Part shown: piece by piece, positions 1 through 8,597 of the stretch
How positions within the stretch are numbered: position 1 is the stretch's first letter
Layout of the letters: every line of letters begins with the position of its first letter
NCBI GenBank assembly: GCA_019119495.1
Contig: DWWX01000005.1
Span: forward strand, 1 to 49,107
Source of the DNA: Candidatus Gemmiger stercorigallinarum
GTDB lineage: Bacteria; Bacillota; Clostridia; Oscillospirales; Ruminococcaceae
Direction of reading: 5' to 3'
Length of the DNA: 49,107 bases
Notes under the pieces: model-generated
What the model was told of the DNA's origin: nothing
Seen by the model: the letters and a program-made list of their open reading frames with translations, nothing else
Database searches by the model: none
Program-made: the position numbers and the translations under genes

Positions 1-33
1 GAATTTTCGAGCTGAAAAAGCCCGGAAACGGTT

Positions 34-62
34 GATGCCACTGGCTTTTCGCCAGTGGCATC
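34..62 (-). terminator. Perfect 12-bp hairpin downstream of tRNA-Ala
   Basis: Arms at 34-45 and 51-62 are exact reverse complements around a 5-nt loop. Short outer complementarity (AACGG/CCGTT) extends it. On the minus strand it follows the tRNA 3' end by about 20 nt and is followed by a T-run (CGGGCTTTTT), so it most likely ends the tRNA transcript. The T-run sits some distance from the stem, which lowers confidence. Confidence 0.55.
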
Positions 63-80
63 TATACCGTTTTGATTTTA

Positions 81-156
81 TGGTGGACCTGGAGGGATTC
101 GAACCCTTGACCTCTCGGATGCGAACCGAACGCTCTCCCAACTGAGCTACAGGCCC
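81..156 (-). tRNA. tRNA-Ala, anticodon CGC
   Basis: The minus strand folds as a full 76-nt cloverleaf with encoded CCA. The acceptor stem GGGCCTG/CAGGTCC contains the G3:U70 wobble, the alanine identity element, with discriminator A73. The D arm is GCTC-AGTTGGGA-GAGC. The anticodon stem TTCGG/CCGAG carries loop TTCGCAT, giving anticodon CGC. The T loop is TTCGAAT. One T-stem pair looks mismatched. A CGC isoacceptor reads GCG codons, which fits this GC-rich genome. Confidence 0.95.
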
Positions 157-184
157 ATATGATCTGCCGACCAACGGCTTAACT

Positions 185-213
185 GTTATACCATAAAAAC
201 GCGAAATAGTCAA
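185..213 (-). promoter_or_regulatory. Promoter of tRNA-Ala
   Basis: On the minus strand TTGACT (208-213) and TATAAC (185-190) are separated by 17 nt, with TGG just before the -10 (extended -10). Both hexamers match the sigma-A consensus at 5 of 6 positions. The start point would lie near 178, about 20 nt before the tRNA. Confidence 0.8.
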
Positions 214-304
214 CCATAAATTTTTGCGCCGTTTCGCGCGGCCGCGCCGCCGGCCGCCTCTTGTTTGATTTTACAAAAAAGTGAACATTCTGTGCAGACC
301 CTCT

Positions 305-332
305 TTGCATTTTGCGCAAAGCCTGCTATAAT
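305..332 (+). promoter_or_regulatory. Promoter of hpf
   Basis: TTGCAT (305-310), a 16-nt spacer and a perfect TATAAT (327-332) preceded by TGC (extended -10). It predicts a start near 339 and a leader of about 105 nt before hpf. No start codon with a good ribosome-binding site lies in the leader. Confidence 0.75.
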
Positions 333-446
333 AAGGGTAACAAACGGCGGTACGCATGCCCGGCGCAGGACTGCATCCGGCGCGCGCCCGCCGCAAAATA
401 CGCGGGCGCTGGCGTGCTGCGCCGCCCCGTAAAGGAGGCTTGTTCC

Positions 447-962
447 ATGAAAGTTACATGCACAGGACGCAGGGTCACTTTGAAACCCGGTTTTATAGAG
501 AAAGCGGAGGCGCGCCTTGCCAAGCTGGATAAGTTTTTCCCCGGCGAGGCCGAGGCACAGGTGACGGTGAATGTGGAGAGATCCGGCCAGACCGTCGAGA
601 TCACCGTGCGTGAGGGCGGGCTTATGCTGCGCGCCGAGAAATCGGCCGACCGCATGGAGGACGCCCTGAACGACGCCTGCGATCTGCTGGTGCGCCGTGT
701 GGTCAAACAGCGCAAGCGCCTGGGCGACAAGCTGACCAGCGCCGCCGCCGAAGTCCCCGCCGCCGTGGAGCCGGAGGAGGATTACGAGATCATCCGCGAA
801 AAGCACTTTGCCGTAAAGCCCTGCTCGACCGACGAGGCTATCCTGCAGATGAACCTGCTGGGCCACAGCTTCTACGTCTACCGCAGCGCCGACACCGGCG
901 GCATCCAGGTCGTCTACCGCCGCACCGACGGCGGCTACGGCGTGCTGGTGCCGGAAGAGTAA
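447..962 (+). CDS. hpf: Ribosome hibernation promoting factor, long form
   Basis: 171 aa. The N-terminal domain (about 1-100) is the HPF/RaiA fold that binds the 30S decoding region. The C-terminal domain (about 118-171, with IIREKHFAVKP and DTGGIQVVYRR) is the dimerisation domain of long HPF, which pairs 70S ribosomes into inactive 100S particles. The length fits long HPF of Firmicutes (about 170-190 aa). The start at 447 is chosen because AAAGGAGG lies at 431-438. An upstream in-frame extension from 312 has no ribosome-binding site and would overlap the promoter. It is monocistronic, with its own extended -10 promoter and a strong terminator. Confidence 0.95.
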   Translation: MKVTCTGRRVTLKPGFIEKAEARLAKLDKFFPGEAEAQVTVNVERSGQTVEITVREGGLMLRAEKSADRMEDALNDACDLLVRRVVKQRKRLGDKLTSAAAEVPAAVEPEEDYEIIREKHFAVKPCSTDEAILQMNLLGHSFYVYRSADTGGIQVVYRRTDGGYGVLVPEE

Positions 963-1027
963 ACCGCCCTTCTCCCCTTTGCCGCCCTGCGCCGGCTGAG
1001 CGGGAGCATGCGCCAAACGGAAACTTC

Positions 1028-1078
1028 GCCTGTGCTTTTTGCAAGATACCGCGCAAAAAGCACGGGCATTTTTTTTGC
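1028..1078 (+). terminator. Intrinsic terminator of hpf
   Basis: A 15-bp stem (1028-1042 with 1053-1067, one G-T wobble) with a 10-nt loop is followed by an eight-T run. It sits 65 nt after the hpf stop codon. Confidence 0.88.
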
Positions 1079-1104
1079 CATCCGCCAGAAAGAGAGGAAT
1101 TTCC

Positions 1105-1143
1105 ATGGATCTGCGATCTGCCCGACTCCACACGGCCCCATAA
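1105..1143 (+). CDS. Putative 12-aa leader peptide
   Basis: ATG at 1105 has AGAGAGGA 6 nt upstream and reads MDLRSARLHTAP then TAA at 1141. It is too short for homology calls. The strong ribosome-binding site and the hairpin directly after the stop suggest either a translated leader controlling the exporter downstream or the remains of a decayed regulator gene. Neither can be decided from sequence alone. Confidence 0.35.
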   Translation: MDLRSARLHTAP

Positions 1144-1174
1144 CCGGCGGTTTTGATCCGCCGAGCGGAAAGGA

Positions 1175-1279
1175 ATGGTGTTTGAGAATGCTTTTGAACC
1201 GATCAACCGACAGACTGCTGTTTCGCTACGATCGCGCGGCCATGATGCCGCGCGGCAGAAAGGACAAAGCAAGAGATGA
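1175..1279 (+). CDS. Possible 34-aa ORF overlapping the exporter start
   Basis: The ORF opens at ATG 1175 and its TGA (1277-1279) overlaps the exporter ATG (1276-1278) as ATGA, the usual mark of translational coupling. AGGA abuts the ATG directly, which is poor spacing, so real initiation is doubtful. The residues (FEPINRQT near the start) loosely recall the first helix of MarR-type regulators, but this is weak. It could be a fragment of a lost regulator. Confidence 0.25.
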   Translation: MVFENAFEPINRQTAVSLRSRGHDAARQKGQSKR

Positions 1280-2997
1280 AAGAAACACAACAGGCCGGCG
1301 TGCGGCCTTATCTGCACGCGATCTGCCAAAATAACCGGCTGCGCTTTGCCGTGACCCTGGCCGGGTATCTGCTCTTTGGGCTTACCGACACCGCCTTTGC
1401 CATCCTGCAGGGCGAGTTTTTGAACGTGATGGTTCAGGGCAGCCTGACCCGCCTGGGGGTCCTGGCCGCCCTGCTGGCAGGGCTTTTGGCCGTCCAGTTT
1501 GCGGCCGCGTCGGCCACCTACTATCTCAAGTGCCGGTTTGTGCACCAGGGCATCGCGCAGTACAAGAGCTTTCTGTTCCGGCGGCTCTGCAAAAAGTCCA
1601 TTGCCGCTTTCCAGCGGGAGAGCACCGGCCGGTATCTGTCGCTTTTGACCAACGACGCCAGTTCCATCGAGGAAAACTACCTGAACCGCACCACCCTGCT
1701 TGTGACGATGGCCTTTACCGTCGTCACGTCGCTGACCGCCATGGTGGTGCTGAGCTGGAAGCTGACGCTGCTCAGCCTTTTGCTCAGCCTGATCCCCGCC
1801 GCCGTCTCCGCCGCCATGAGCGGCGAGCTGGCCCGCCGCGAGAGGGCCGTCAGCGACCGGAACGAGCATTTTGTGGCCGCGGTCAAGGATTTTTTGACCG
1901 GGTTTGCGGTGGTCAAAAGTTTCAAGGCCGAGGACGAGATGAGCGCCCGCTTTGACGCGATAAACCAAAAGACCGAGCTTTGCAAGCAGCGCCGCCGTTG
2001 GTGGGACTGTTTTGTGGCGGCCGCCGGCGACCTTTCCTCCTCCGTCTTTATGTTCGGCCCCTACTTTGCCGGCGCGCTGCTGGCGCTGAACGGCGAGATC
2101 GCAGTGGGCACCGTGGTGTCGGTGGCGAACCTGTGCGGCTCCATCTCCTGGTCCATCCGGGATTTCCCCGGCTTCTGGGCCGGCCGCAAGGCGGCCAGGG
2201 CCTTGATCGACAAGGCGGCGCAGGCAGCCGAGGAACACGCCGGGCGCAGCGGGCGGCCCATTGCGCCGGTATTGAAGGAGGGCATCCGGCTTTCCCACGT
2301 CAGCTACCGCTACGACGGCAGCAGCGCCGAGGCGCTGCGGGATGTCTCGCTGGAATTTGACGCCGGCAAAAGCTACGCCGTCGTGGGCGGGTCCGGTTCC
2401 GGCAAATCCACGCTGCTCAGCCTGCTGATGGGCGCCAGCGCGCAGTACGGCGGCAGCATCGCCATCGACGGACAGGAGCTGCGGGACATCGACCCTGACA
2501 GCCTGTACGACCTGTGCAGCCTGATCGGCCAGAACGTGTTTTTGTTTGACGACACGGTGGCCAACAACATCACCATGTTCCGGCAGTTCCCCGCCGACGC
2601 GGTGGAGCGCGCGGTGCAGCGCAGCGGCCTGGCGCCCCTGGCGGCCGAGCGCGGGCTGGACGCCCCCTGCGGCGAAAACGGCTGCCGGCTTTCGGGCGGA
2701 GAGCGGCAGCGGGTATCCATCGCCCGGTGCCTGCTGCGTGGCACGCCGGTGCTGCTGCTGGACGAGGCCACCGCCGCGCTGGACAACCAGACCGCCTTTG
2801 CGGTGACGCAGGCGGTCCTGGACCTGGACGGCCTGACCCGGCTGGTGGTGACCCACCGCCTGGACGACGCCCTGCTGCGCCGGTACGACGAGATCATTGT
2901 GCTGCGGGACGGCGCCGTCTGCGAGCGCGGGCGATTTGACCAGCTGATGCGCCGGATGGGATATTTTTACTCGCTGTACACCGTCAGCAAGGGATAA
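1276..2997 (+). CDS. ABC transporter, fused permease/ATPase half-exporter
   Basis: 573 aa. Residues about 25-300 form an ABC type-1 exporter membrane domain with roughly six hydrophobic segments. The ATPase domain follows, with Walker A GGSGSGKST near 371, Q-loop in LIGQNVF, signature LSGGERQR near 472, Walker B VLLLDEATAALD near 492 and H-loop VVTHRLDD near 525. All catalytic residues are present. One half-transporter must dimerise; with no partner beside it, a homodimer is the simplest reading. The substrate cannot be told from sequence. AAAGGA at 1258-1263 supports the start. A mini-ORF overlaps it at ATGA and a convergent terminator follows. Confidence 0.9.
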   Translation: MKETQQAGVRPYLHAICQNNRLRFAVTLAGYLLFGLTDTAFAILQGEFLNVMVQGSLTRLGVLAALLAGLLAVQFAAASATYYLKCRFVHQGIAQYKSFLFRRLCKKSIAAFQRESTGRYLSLLTNDASSIEENYLNRTTLLVTMAFTVVTSLTAMVVLSWKLTLLSLLLSLIPAAVSAAMSGELARRERAVSDRNEHFVAAVKDFLTGFAVVKSFKAEDEMSARFDAINQKTELCKQRRRWWDCFVAAAGDLSSSVFMFGPYFAGALLALNGEIAVGTVVSVANLCGSISWSIRDFPGFWAGRKAARALIDKAAQAAEEHAGRSGRPIAPVLKEGIRLSHVSYRYDGSSAEALRDVSLEFDAGKSYAVVGGSGSGKSTLLSLLMGASAQYGGSIAIDGQELRDIDPDSLYDLCSLIGQNVFLFDDTVANNITMFRQFPADAVERAVQRSGLAPLAAERGLDAPCGENGCRLSGGERQRVSIARCLLRGTPVLLLDEATAALDNQTAFAVTQAVLDLDGLTRLVVTHRLDDALLRRYDEIIVLRDGAVCERGRFDQLMRRMGYFYSLYTVSKG

Positions 2998-3005
2998 GCA
3001 GCGGC

Positions 3006-3058
3006 AAAAAGGCGCCGGCTGCGGGCAGAAGTCTGTACTGCCCGCAGCCGGCGCTTTG
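3006..3058. terminator. Bidirectional terminator between ABC exporter and radC
   Basis: A perfect 17-bp stem (3012-3028 with 3038-3054) with a 9-nt loop. AAAAA at 3006-3010 makes a T5 run after the hairpin on the minus strand (radC side). The plus side has only TTTGTA. It serves both convergent genes, better for radC. Confidence 0.8.
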
Positions 3059-3098
3059 TACTTACGGCCTTTTTATGGTATACTGCTGCCAGAGCGGC

Positions 3099-3836
3099 TC
3101 AGTAGCAGACCTGCTGGTTGTAGGGGTCATAGTGGGGCATGCGCCCGCTTTGGCGCATGGAGCAGGCGTCGCCGGCGGTGATGATGATATGGTCCAGCAC
3201 GTCGATGCCCAGCAGCCCCAGCGCCTTGACGATCTGCGCGGTGGCGGCAAAGTCCGCCTCCGACGCGGCGGCCAGGCCGGACGGGTGGTTGTGGGCCAGC
3301 AGCGCGCAGGTGCAGCCGGTGGCCACCGCCGCGCGGGCCAGGCGGTTGATGTCAAACGTCACCTTGTTGGGCAGGCCCTCGGCCACGCGGATGTCCCGCA
3401 GCGGCGTGCAGTGGTCGTCCATGGCGATCAGGTACAGCGCCTCCTGCTGGAGGCCGAAAAACAGCGGCCGGACGTACTCCACGGCCTGCTCGGTCTGTTT
3501 CAGGCTGACGCGGCGGCCCCGCTTGTGCAGGCTGTAGTACCGGGCAAAGCCCAGCACCCCGTGGATCAGCCGGGCGCTGGCCGGGCCGACGCCCTCCACC
3601 TGGGCAAGCTCCTCCTCGCCGGCTTCCAGCACGGCGCAGAAGCTGCCGAACCGCTGGATCAGCGCATGGGCGATGGGGTTGGTGTTTTTGCGCGGGATGG
3701 CAAAAAACAGCAGATATTCCAGCGCCTCGTGCTCGGCCAGGCTTTCCAGGCCGTCGCGCTGGACGCGGGCCTGCATGCGGGCGCGGTGGTCGGCATGGAT
3801 GGGTTTTGACGGTTTGGTCTGCTTGGGTTCCGGCAT
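3099..3836 (-). CDS. radC: RadC family JAB/MPN domain protein
   Basis: 245 aa. A helix-hairpin-helix region (about 30-95, with EGVGPASARLI) precedes a JAB1/MPN metalloprotease-like domain with HNHPSG at 182-187 and a downstream Asp at 195, the metal-binding set. The family is often annotated as DNA repair, but its function is not settled. The start is ATG 3836, 9 nt after AGGA; an in-frame ATG 9 nt upstream abuts that site and is unlikely. The gene is convergent with the ABC exporter and divergent from the pseudouridine synthase. Confidence 0.9.
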   Translation of the reverse strand: MPEPKQTKPSKPIHADHRARMQARVQRDGLESLAEHEALEYLLFFAIPRKNTNPIAHALIQRFGSFCAVLEAGEEELAQVEGVGPASARLIHGVLGFARYYSLHKRGRRVSLKQTEQAVEYVRPLFFGLQQEALYLIAMDDHCTPLRDIRVAEGLPNKVTFDINRLARAAVATGCTCALLAHNHPSGLAAASEADFAATAQIVKALGLLGIDVLDHIIITAGDACSMRQSGRMPHYDPYNQQVCY

Positions 3837-3935
3837 AACGCACATTCCTGCAATGGGGCCGCGCGGCGGTGTGCCGGCTGCGGCTGTCGTTTTTTGGCGC
3901 TGCCGCAAGGGACGGCGCCGCTTCCTGTTGGTTCC

Positions 3936-3964
3936 ATTATACACGCAGACGCGGATTTTGAAAA
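3936..3964 (-). promoter_or_regulatory. Promoter of radC
   Basis: On the minus strand a perfect TATAAT (3936-3941) lies 17 nt after TTTTCA (3959-3964, 4 of 6). The predicted start is near 3929, giving a leader of about 93 nt. The pseudouridine synthase starts 13 nt from the -35, so its own promoter must overlap this region. Confidence 0.6.
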
Positions 3965-3976
3965 GAGAGGCATAGC

Positions 3977-4954
3977 ATGAAACAGTTTACCGCCGGCGAA
4001 AACGAAAACGGCGTGCGGCTTTCCCGCTTTGTGGAGAGCGTGACGGCGAACCTGCCCCGGAGCCTTTTGTACAAGAGCTTCCGCAACAAGCGCATCAAGG
4101 TCAACGGCAGGCGGGCCGAGCCGGACACCCGGCTTTGCGCCGGCGATGTGATCGAGCTGTACATCAACGACGAGTTCTTCCCTGCCCGGCCGGCGGTGAA
4201 AAAGCCGGCGCCCCGCCGCCAGCCGCCGGTCACGGCGGTGTACGAGGACGACAGCATCGCAGTGCTGTACAAGCCCGCGCATCTTTTGTGCCACAGCGAC
4301 CGCACCGGCGACGCCAACCTGGTGGACGCCTTTGCGGCGCAGCTGGAAGCCCAGGGCAAGTACGACCCAAAAGCCGAAAACCGCTTTGCCCCCGCCATCT
4401 GCAACCGGCTGGACCGGGGCACCGAAGGGCTGGTGATCGCCGCCAAAAGCTATGCGGCGCTGCGGGACATGAACGCCATCATCCGGGAGGACCTGCTGAA
4501 AAAGGAGTACCTGACCATCACGGTGGGCGCGCCGCCCCAGGGGCGGCACACTGCCTGGCTGCAGCACAGCGAGAAGGGCAACAGGGTGCGCATCCATGCC
4601 CGCCAGAGCGAGGGGTACAAGCAGATCATCACCGACGTGACGGTGATCCGGCAGGCGGGGCCGTTTGCGCTGTGCCGCATCGGGCTGGTGACCGGCCGCA
4701 CCCATCAGATCCGCGCCCACCTGGCCTATCTGGGCCATCCGGTGCTGGGGGACATTAAGTACGGGAACCGCAAAATGAACGAGCGCACCGGCTTAAAGAC
4801 CCAGGCCCTGTGCGCCCAGCGGCTGACCTTTGGGCGCATCCCGGAGGAGAACACCCTTCACTATCTGTCCGGCCGGGTCGTCAAGCTGGACGACCCGGAG
4901 ATCGTGAAAGTGTTTGACCGGCTGGGCGCAGCGGACGGCCGCCCCGCCCGCTGA
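3977..4954 (+). CDS. RluA-family 23S rRNA pseudouridine synthase
   Basis: 325 aa. An S4-like RNA-binding segment (about 12-68, SRFVESV, KVNGRRA, GDVIELYI) is followed by the pseudouridine synthase domain. It carries the catalytic Asp in NRLDRGTEG (D146) and the substrate-binding GRTHQIRAHLAYLGHPVLGD segment near 240-260. This is the RluC/RluD architecture, which isomerises uridines in 23S rRNA helices; the target positions cannot be told. AAGAGAGG precedes the ATG. The gene appears monocistronic. Confidence 0.92.
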   Translation: MKQFTAGENENGVRLSRFVESVTANLPRSLLYKSFRNKRIKVNGRRAEPDTRLCAGDVIELYINDEFFPARPAVKKPAPRRQPPVTAVYEDDSIAVLYKPAHLLCHSDRTGDANLVDAFAAQLEAQGKYDPKAENRFAPAICNRLDRGTEGLVIAAKSYAALRDMNAIIREDLLKKEYLTITVGAPPQGRHTAWLQHSEKGNRVRIHARQSEGYKQIITDVTVIRQAGPFALCRIGLVTGRTHQIRAHLAYLGHPVLGDIKYGNRKMNERTGLKTQALCAQRLTFGRIPEENTLHYLSGRVVKLDDPEIVKVFDRLGAADGRPAR

Positions 4955-4959
4955 ACCGC

Positions 4960-5289
4960 TCACAGCGGCGCAAGCCGCCAGAGGCAGACTGCGTGCAGCA
5001 GGGCCATAAAAAGCGGGCCTGCGGTTTTCGGCCGGCTTTTGCTGTACAGGCCGATGCCGCCGTCGATCAGCTGCACCGCCAGCATGGCGGCTGTGACCGC
5101 CCCCAGCAGGGGCCTGGAATATACCACCAGCGGGATCAGCGCCAGCAGCACCAGCGCGGCGCTGCGCGCCAAAAGATACAGAGCATTCAGGCGCTCGTTT
5201 CCCTGCCCGGCCCGGACCCTGCCGACCGAAAAAACCAGCCCAAGCCCTGCGCTGCACAGGGTAACTGCCGCTGCAACCCAATATTCCAT
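4960..5289 (-). CDS. Small integral membrane protein, unknown function
   Basis: 109 aa with three to four hydrophobic helices (about 2-22, 36-60, 62-80, 88-107). A polar stretch rich in Arg, Lys and Gly lies between the first two. No catalytic motif is recognisable. It ends 5 nt from the convergent pseudouridine synthase stop and is separated from the upstream zinc-ribbon gene by a terminator, so it is probably transcribed alone. GAGGA lies just before the start. It is a real membrane protein by composition, with function unknown. Confidence 0.7.
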   Translation of the reverse strand: MEYWVAAAVTLCSAGLGLVFSVGRVRAGQGNERLNALYLLARSAALVLLALIPLVVYSRPLLGAVTAAMLAVQLIDGGIGLYSKSRPKTAGPLFMALLHAVCLWRLAPL

Positions 5290-5315
5290 CTGTGTTCCTC
5301 CTGCACCAACCGTGG

Positions 5316-5388
5316 GGGCAAAAACACGACCGCCGCCGCACGCAGAGCCTTGGGGCCCTGTGTGCGGCGGCGGTTTTGTTTGTTTTTA
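5316..5388. terminator. Terminator after the zinc-ribbon gene
   Basis: A 12-bp GC stem (5330-5341 with 5362-5373) with a 20-nt loop. On the minus strand it is followed by CGTGTTTTTG. On the plus strand it has TTTTGTTTGTTTTT. It closes the minus-strand block that begins with RNase J, or at least its last gene. Confidence 0.75.
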
Positions 5389-6438
5389 TGCGATCAGCAG
5401 CCGGTAGATCACGGCAAACGCCACGATCAGCGCGCAGATCACCGCGGTGATGGGCGGCGCCCAGTGGATGATGCGCTCGGCCATCACGTCGTCGGGGCTT
5501 TCCTCGCTGTCGTCGGCATAGCGGCCGCGGCGGCGGGGCGCGTAATCGTCGTCATCCTCGTCCTCATCGTCGTAGTCCAGTTCGCCGGACTGCTCCTCGG
5601 TGTCGAACATGCGGGTGCTCTCGTCGTTGTCCTCGTCATCGTCCAGGATGCCGCCCCGGCTGGCGTAGCGGCGCACGCGGGCCAGTTCGGGGTTGTCCTG
5701 CTCGGCCTGGGGGTCAAACTGGGCGGTGGCCTCCTGCTGCTCGATGGCGGCCTGGGCTGCGGCGGCGGTGGCGGCGGCCGGGTCGGCCGGGCCGTTGGCC
5801 ACCTCGTTGATCTCCCGCTGCTGCTGTTCGGCAGCCTGGCGGGCCTCCTCCAGCACGCGGGTCAGCGCCGCCTTGATAAAGGCGCGGTCGCCGCCGCACT
5901 CGCTGCAGACCTGGGTGTTTTCCTCGTTGGGGTGGAAGGCGCCGCAGGCGCAGAACCAGCCCTGCTCGATATCCTGGGGCACGCAGACCAGCTGGTCGTT
6001 GCCGGCGCGGGCCTGCAGCGTTTTGGCGATGGAGGCCGGCAACATGCGCGGGGTCTGCAGGCGCACCCGTTTGTAGCTGCGCAGATCGACGCCGCGGCCG
6101 TTCAAAAAGGCGCGGTCCTGCTCGATCTCGACGCTGGACACCGGCGTATCGCTGACATAGACGGCGTCATCGCTGCCGAACAGGTCGCCGGGCTGGGCTT
6201 CCAGCTGCTCGTAATAAAAATCATCCTCGCACAGCACCTGGCCGGCGGCGTCCTTGCACTTGAAATGGATCACAAGGCCGGTCAGCGGCTCGGTGCCGAC
6301 ATTTTTGAAGGTCAGGCAGACAGCGATCTCACCGGTCACGTCGCCTTTCAGCAGCTCCACGCGCACAAACTGCACCGGGCTGCCCGCCGTATAATAGTTT
6401 GCACGGGACTGCGCCATCAGCGAAAAATTTTGATCCAT
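5386..6438 (-). CDS. Tail-anchored zinc-ribbon protein, unknown function
   Basis: 350 aa. The N-terminal 1-140 region looks beta-rich. A zinc ribbon follows, C163-x-C165 and C178-x-x-C181. Then comes a charged, probably coiled segment (190-220), an Ala/Gln-rich linker, and a very acidic Asp/Glu tract near 265-300. A single C-terminal membrane helix (about 328-348) leaves the bulk in the cytoplasm. No known enzyme motif is present. The ribosome-binding site AAGGTGAG supports the start. It lies 77 nt after ftsH on the same strand and may be cotranscribed with it. I do not recognise the family beyond a zinc-ribbon hypothetical. Confidence 0.7.
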   Translation of the reverse strand: MDQNFSLMAQSRANYYTAGSPVQFVRVELLKGDVTGEIAVCLTFKNVGTEPLTGLVIHFKCKDAAGQVLCEDDFYYEQLEAQPGDLFGSDDAVYVSDTPVSSVEIEQDRAFLNGRGVDLRSYKRVRLQTPRMLPASIAKTLQARAGNDQLVCVPQDIEQGWFCACGAFHPNEENTQVCSECGGDRAFIKAALTRVLEEARQAAEQQQREINEVANGPADPAAATAAAAQAAIEQQEATAQFDPQAEQDNPELARVRRYASRGGILDDDEDNDESTRMFDTEEQSGELDYDDEDEDDDDYAPRRRGRYADDSEESPDDVMAERIIHWAPPITAVICALIVAFAVIYRLLIA

Positions 6439-6515
6439 GCTTCACTCACCTTGCTTTTGATAGTTGCTCCTCTTGCAGGCCCGGCCGGCTGCCGGGCCGC
6501 TGTGGTACAGGGGGT

Positions 6516-8597
6516 TCAGGCCCGGGGCGGGGCGGCGTCCTCCGCCGCATCGGCGGGGCCGTCCGTACCGGCGTCGGCGGGCGTTTCCGCGGCGGCCGGG
6601 GCTTGCGCGCCCGCATCATCCGCACCGGCGTCCGGGTCGGCGTCGTAGTCCACGCCGCTGGACTCCATGATATCGCGGAACTCCTCGCCGGAGATCTTCT
6701 CCTTCTCGATCAGCACGCGGGCCACCTCGTGCAGCTTATCCATATGCTCGGACAGGATGCGGCGGGCGCTCTCGTAGGATTCGTCCATGATGTCGCGGAT
6801 CTCGTTGTCGATCTCGGAGGCGATGGTCTCCGAGTAGCCCTTGCCCTGGGCCAGGTCGCGGCCCAGGAAGGTCTGGTTGGGGTCGTTGCCGTAGACCACC
6901 GGGCCCAGCCGCTCGGAGAAGCCGTAGCGGGTGACCATGGCGCGGGCGGTGTCGGTGGCGCGCTCCAGGTCGTTGGACGCGCCGGTGGAGATATCCTCCA
7001 AAACCAGCTGCTCGGCCACGCGGCCGCCCAGCAGGCAGACGATGTCCTCGTGCATGGCGGTGCGGGTGACGTAGCTGGGCTCCTTGTCCGGCAGGTACAT
7101 GGTGTAGCCGCCGGCGGCGCCGCGGGGGATGATGCTGATCTGATGCACCGGGTCATGGGTGGGGCAGAAATAGCCGGTGATGGCGTGGCCGGCCTCGTGA
7201 TAGGCGGTCAGGCGCTTTTCCTTGTCAGTGACGACGCGGCTCTTCTTCTCCGGGCCGGCCACCACCTTGATGGAGGCTTCCTCGATCTCCGGCTCGGTGA
7301 TGGCCTTTTTGCCCTTGCGGGCAGCCAGCAGGGCGGCCTCGTTGACCAGGTTCTCCAGGTCGGCGCCGGAGAAGCCGGCGGTGGACTGGGCGATGGTCTT
7401 GAGGCTGACGTCCGGGCCAAGGGGCTTGTTTTTGGTGTGGACGCGCAAAATCTCCTCACGGCCCTTGACGTCGGGCAGGCCCACATAGACCTGGCGGTCA
7501 AAACGGCCGGGACGCAGCAGCGCCTTGTCCAGGATGTCGGCGCGGTTGGTGGCGGCCATAACGATGACGCCATCGTTGGCGTCAAAGCCGTCCATCTCCA
7601 CCAGCAGCTGGTTCAGCGTCTGCTCCCGCTCGTCGTGTCCGCCGCCCAGGCCGGTGCCGCGCTGGCGGCCCACCGCGTCGATCTCGTCGATAAAGATGAT
7701 GCTGGGCATCGTCTTTTTGGCTTTTTCAAACAGGTCGCGCACACGGGAGGCGCCGACGCCCACGTACATCTCCACAAAGTCGGAGCCGGAGATTGCATAG
7801 AAGGGTACGCCGGCCTCGCCGGCGCAGGCGCGGGCCAAAAGCGTTTTGCCGGTGCCCGGAGGGCCCACCAGCAGCACGCCGTGGGGGATGCGCGCGCCCA
7901 GAGAGTTGAACCGCTCCGGCGCCTTGAGGAACTCGACGACCTCCTGCAGTTCGGCCTTTTCCTCCTCGGCGCCGGCCACGTCGGCAAAGGTTGCCTTGCG
8001 CTGGCTTTCCTGCTGGTCCTTGACCTTGGCGCGGCCCACGTTCATGATGCCGCTGCCGCCGGCGCCGCTGCGGTACATCGAGATGAACAGAAACGCCACG
8101 CCGCCGATCATGACCACATAGAGCACGATCTCCATCCAGGGGATGGAAGCGCGCACCGGCGTCATGTCATAGATCATGGGGGCGTCGGGGTTGGCCTCGT
8201 TGTACTGCTCGATATATCCTTCGCTGCGCAGGGTGCTCAGGAAAAAGTCGATATAAGGCAGGCGGTAGGTGGCCAGCACGGTACCGCCGTTCTGGGGGCC
8301 GTAATTCTCGTCGGCGCCGGCCAGCTCCTGCAAAAGGCCGGTGGACTCGCCGGCGGAAAGGGCGTTCTCCGGCAGGGGCTTGTCGCCCTCTTTCAGGCTC
8401 AGCTCAATAGTGCCGGTGTTCAGATCCAGCTCAAAGGCCGTGACCTGGTTGTTCTCGAAATACTCGATGACATCGGAATAGGCCATGGTGCTGGGTTCCG
8501 AGCCGGACAGCGACGAGTACATCGTCACCATCACAAGGGCAAGCACCAGCACGATGGCAATGATGATGCCACCGCTGAAACGAGGTTTTTGCTGCAA
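6516..8597 (-). CDS. ftsH: ATP-dependent zinc metalloprotease FtsH
   Basis: 693 aa. TM1 (10-28), an extracytoplasmic domain, TM2 (153-174), then the AAA+ domain with Walker A GPPGTGKT at 245-252, Walker B IIFIDEID near 300 and the SRH around 350-370. The peptidase zinc motif HEAGH is at 467-471. It forms a membrane hexamer that degrades unfolded membrane proteins and regulators. The C-terminal 45 residues are an Ala/Asp/Pro low-complexity tail. The start is TTG at 8597: TAGGAG lies 8 nt before it and no in-frame ATG is nearby upstream. It follows hpt in the tilS-hpt-ftsH order typical of Firmicutes. Confidence 0.97.
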   Translation of the reverse strand: MQQKPRFSGGIIIAIVLVLALVMVTMYSSLSGSEPSTMAYSDVIEYFENNQVTAFELDLNTGTIELSLKEGDKPLPENALSAGESTGLLQELAGADENYGPQNGGTVLATYRLPYIDFFLSTLRSEGYIEQYNEANPDAPMIYDMTPVRASIPWMEIVLYVVMIGGVAFLFISMYRSGAGGSGIMNVGRAKVKDQQESQRKATFADVAGAEEEKAELQEVVEFLKAPERFNSLGARIPHGVLLVGPPGTGKTLLARACAGEAGVPFYAISGSDFVEMYVGVGASRVRDLFEKAKKTMPSIIFIDEIDAVGRQRGTGLGGGHDEREQTLNQLLVEMDGFDANDGVIVMAATNRADILDKALLRPGRFDRQVYVGLPDVKGREEILRVHTKNKPLGPDVSLKTIAQSTAGFSGADLENLVNEAALLAARKGKKAITEPEIEEASIKVVAGPEKKSRVVTDKEKRLTAYHEAGHAITGYFCPTHDPVHQISIIPRGAAGGYTMYLPDKEPSYVTRTAMHEDIVCLLGGRVAEQLVLEDISTGASNDLERATDTARAMVTRYGFSERLGPVVYGNDPNQTFLGRDLAQGKGYSETIASEIDNEIRDIMDESYESARRILSEHMDKLHEVARVLIEKEKISGEEFRDIMESSGVDYDADPDAGADDAGAQAPAAAETPADAGTDGPADAAEDAAPPRA

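Larger units (their letters stand above)
963..1275. other. Intergenic leader region with two mini-ORFs
   Basis: After the hpf terminator (1028-1078) this stretch holds a 12-codon ORF at 1105-1143 with a good ribosome-binding site. A GGCGG/CCGCC hairpin (1146-1162) starts 3 nt after its stop codon. A 34-codon ORF at 1175-1279 then overlaps the exporter start by ATGA. I see no convincing sigma-A promoter between the hpf terminator and the exporter gene, so the transcript start is unresolved. Confidence 0.6.

Noticed and set aside
1085-1275. A classic metabolite riboswitch ahead of the ABC exporter
   Set aside because: The region is too small, has one simple hairpin, and matches no riboswitch consensus I know. 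Mini-ORF control or gene decay fits better.
838-2856. A 672-codon minus-strand reading opposite the ABC exporter
   Set aside because: It is a shadow frame in GC-rich DNA. The plus strand encodes a complete exporter with all ATPase motifs; the minus product is rich in Gly, Gln, His and Arg with no domain.
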